A stretch of DNA of 64,000 bases from PUPG01 sp041686485 (lineage in GTDB: Bacteria; Bacteroidota; Bacteroidia; Bacteroidales; UBA7960). The stretch is taken from the NCBI GenBank assembly GCA_041686485.1, contig JAWLDT010000004.1, positions 14,206-78,205 of the forward strand. The letters are read 5' to 3'. Within the stretch, counting starts at the first letter, position 1; each line of letters starts with the position of its first letter. Below, piece by piece: positions 63,349 to 64,000 of this stretch. A program made the translations under genes and the position numbers. The notes beneath the pieces are model-generated. The model made no database searches and was not told the origin of the DNA. It worked only from the letters and a program-made list of their open reading frames with translations.

Positions 63349-63924
63349 CTACATTCTGCTTTCAACCTTCTTCCAGTCAACAATTTTCCAGAAAGCTGCC
63401 AGATATTCGGGCTTTCGGTTCTGGTAGTCGAGGTAAAAGGCGTGTTCCCACATGTCGCAGGTCAGCAGCGGTGTTTTGTTGTACCGCAGGGGGTTGTCAG
63501 CATTGCTGGTTTGCATGATTTCCAGCTTACCGGTATCGTCTTTCACCAGCCAGGTCCATCCGGAGCCAAAAAGGGTGGTGGCGGCATTGGTGAATTCTTC
63601 CTTCAATTTTTCAAATGACCCATAATGGTCATTAATGGCTTCCATCAGTTTTCCTTCGGGCTCGCCACCTCCGTTTGGCGAGAAGCCCTCCCAGTAAAAT
63701 GTATGGTTCCACACCTGGGCACCATTGTTGAATATGCCACCATCGGCTTTTTTGATAATGTCCTCCAGGCTGGCATTTTCAAACTCCGTTCCGGGTATCA
63801 GGTCGTTCAGCTTTTTCACATAGGTGTTGTGGTGCTTCCCATAGTGATACTCGATTGTCTTTTTGGAGATATGCGGCTCAAGCGCTTCCGGTGAGTAAGG
63901 CAATTTGGGTAAAGAATGTGCCAT
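63349..63924 (-). CDS. sodB: Superoxide dismutase, iron-type
   Basis: The 191-aa enzyme removes superoxide. Metal ligands are His in EYHYGKHHNTYVKKL, His in GAQVWNHTFYW, and Asp and His in LLTCDMWEHAFYLDYQNRK. Gln in NNGAQVWNHTFYW is the position that favours iron over manganese. The promoter region is just upstream. Confidence 0.96.
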   Translation of the reverse strand: MAHSLPKLPYSPEALEPHISKKTIEYHYGKHHNTYVKKLNDLIPGTEFENASLEDIIKKADGGIFNNGAQVWNHTFYWEGFSPNGGGEPEGKLMEAINDHYGSFEKLKEEFTNAATTLFGSGWTWLVKDDTGKLEIMQTSNADNPLRYNKTPLLTCDMWEHAFYLDYQNRKPEYLAAFWKIVDWKKVESRM

Positions 63925-63960
63925 GTCAGTAAATTTTTTGGGTTAATGAATGATTTATCG

Positions 63961-63991
63961 CTAAGATATAAAAATTATGGCTTTTATGCAA
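63961..63991 (-). promoter_or_regulatory. Promoter of the superoxide dismutase gene
   Basis: On the minus strand TTG (63991-63989), 20 nt, then TATCTTAG (63968-63961), one base from the TAnnTTTG consensus. The start would be near 63954. Confidence 0.55.
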
Positions 63992-64000
63992 CCGGGAAGG

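Overview
The window is a stretch of chromosome from a member of the Bacteroidota, most likely a Bacteroidia/Bacteroidales- or Marinilabiliales-like organism. The evidence is: many gene starts preceded by TAnnTTTG -7 boxes, several with a TTG/TTTG about 20 nt upstream (the Bacteroidota primary sigma factor promoter); lineage-typical families (DUF4270 lipoprotein, EF-G-like paralog, RprXY-like two-component pair, PorT-like barrel, OmpP1/FadL barrel, TonB-type transducer, the gcvH-vanZ-tonB trio); and gene order familiar from the phylum. Two runs of exactly 100 N, each flanked by an identical 99-nt duplication, show a scaffolded draft or metagenome assembly.

Layout. 0-1.7 kb: shikimate genes aroE (cut by the window edge) and aroB. 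2-5.3 kb: a secreted S9 peptidase and an HD protein. 5.3-9.9 kb (minus): panC-panD-flippase-like-hldE2-like-ctpA run. 10-14.2 kb (plus): degenerate glycogen-synthase-like domain, DUF4270 lipoprotein, glmS. 14.4-18.2 kb: an EF-G paralog with broken GTPase motifs and an AbgT transporter. 18.3-23.8 kb (minus): a compact operon with a truncated TetR gene, a LolA-like periplasmic protein, two FtsX/LolC-type permeases, an ATPase and an outer-membrane barrel. 24.1-31 kb (minus): B12-dependent ribonucleotide reductase, prfB with a programmed frameshift, recX, RNase G, a 29-aa ribosome-associated peptide and an HU protein. 31-36.7 kb: mutY, ssb, a repeat-rich intergenic region with a gap, lpxK, a Nif3-like gene and a zinc-ribbon coiled-coil gene. 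37-43.5 kb: FadL-like barrel, Ser/Arg-rich lipoprotein, proS, SPOR protein, fructose-bisphosphate aldolase. 43.8-51.4 kb: asnS, rpoN, a PAP2-like membrane protein, a barrel, a ketopantoate-reductase-like protein and recG. 51.5-59.7 kb (minus): one long run sufB-C-D-S, a membrane protein, sufE, sufT-like, gcvH, vanZ, tonB, behind a near-consensus promoter. 59.8-64 kb (minus): tocopherol-cyclase-like protein, RprXY-like two-component system, superoxide dismutase.

Most of the window is housekeeping. No CRISPR array, prophage, transposase, rRNA or tRNA was recognised. The parts most likely to repay attention are the LolA/FtsX/barrel operon with its decapitated TetR regulator, the EF-G paralog lacking the catalytic switch II histidine, the pseudo-glycosyltransferase/DUF4270 pair with a terminator-like hairpin inside the DUF4270 signal-peptide codons, and the unknown membrane protein inside the suf run.
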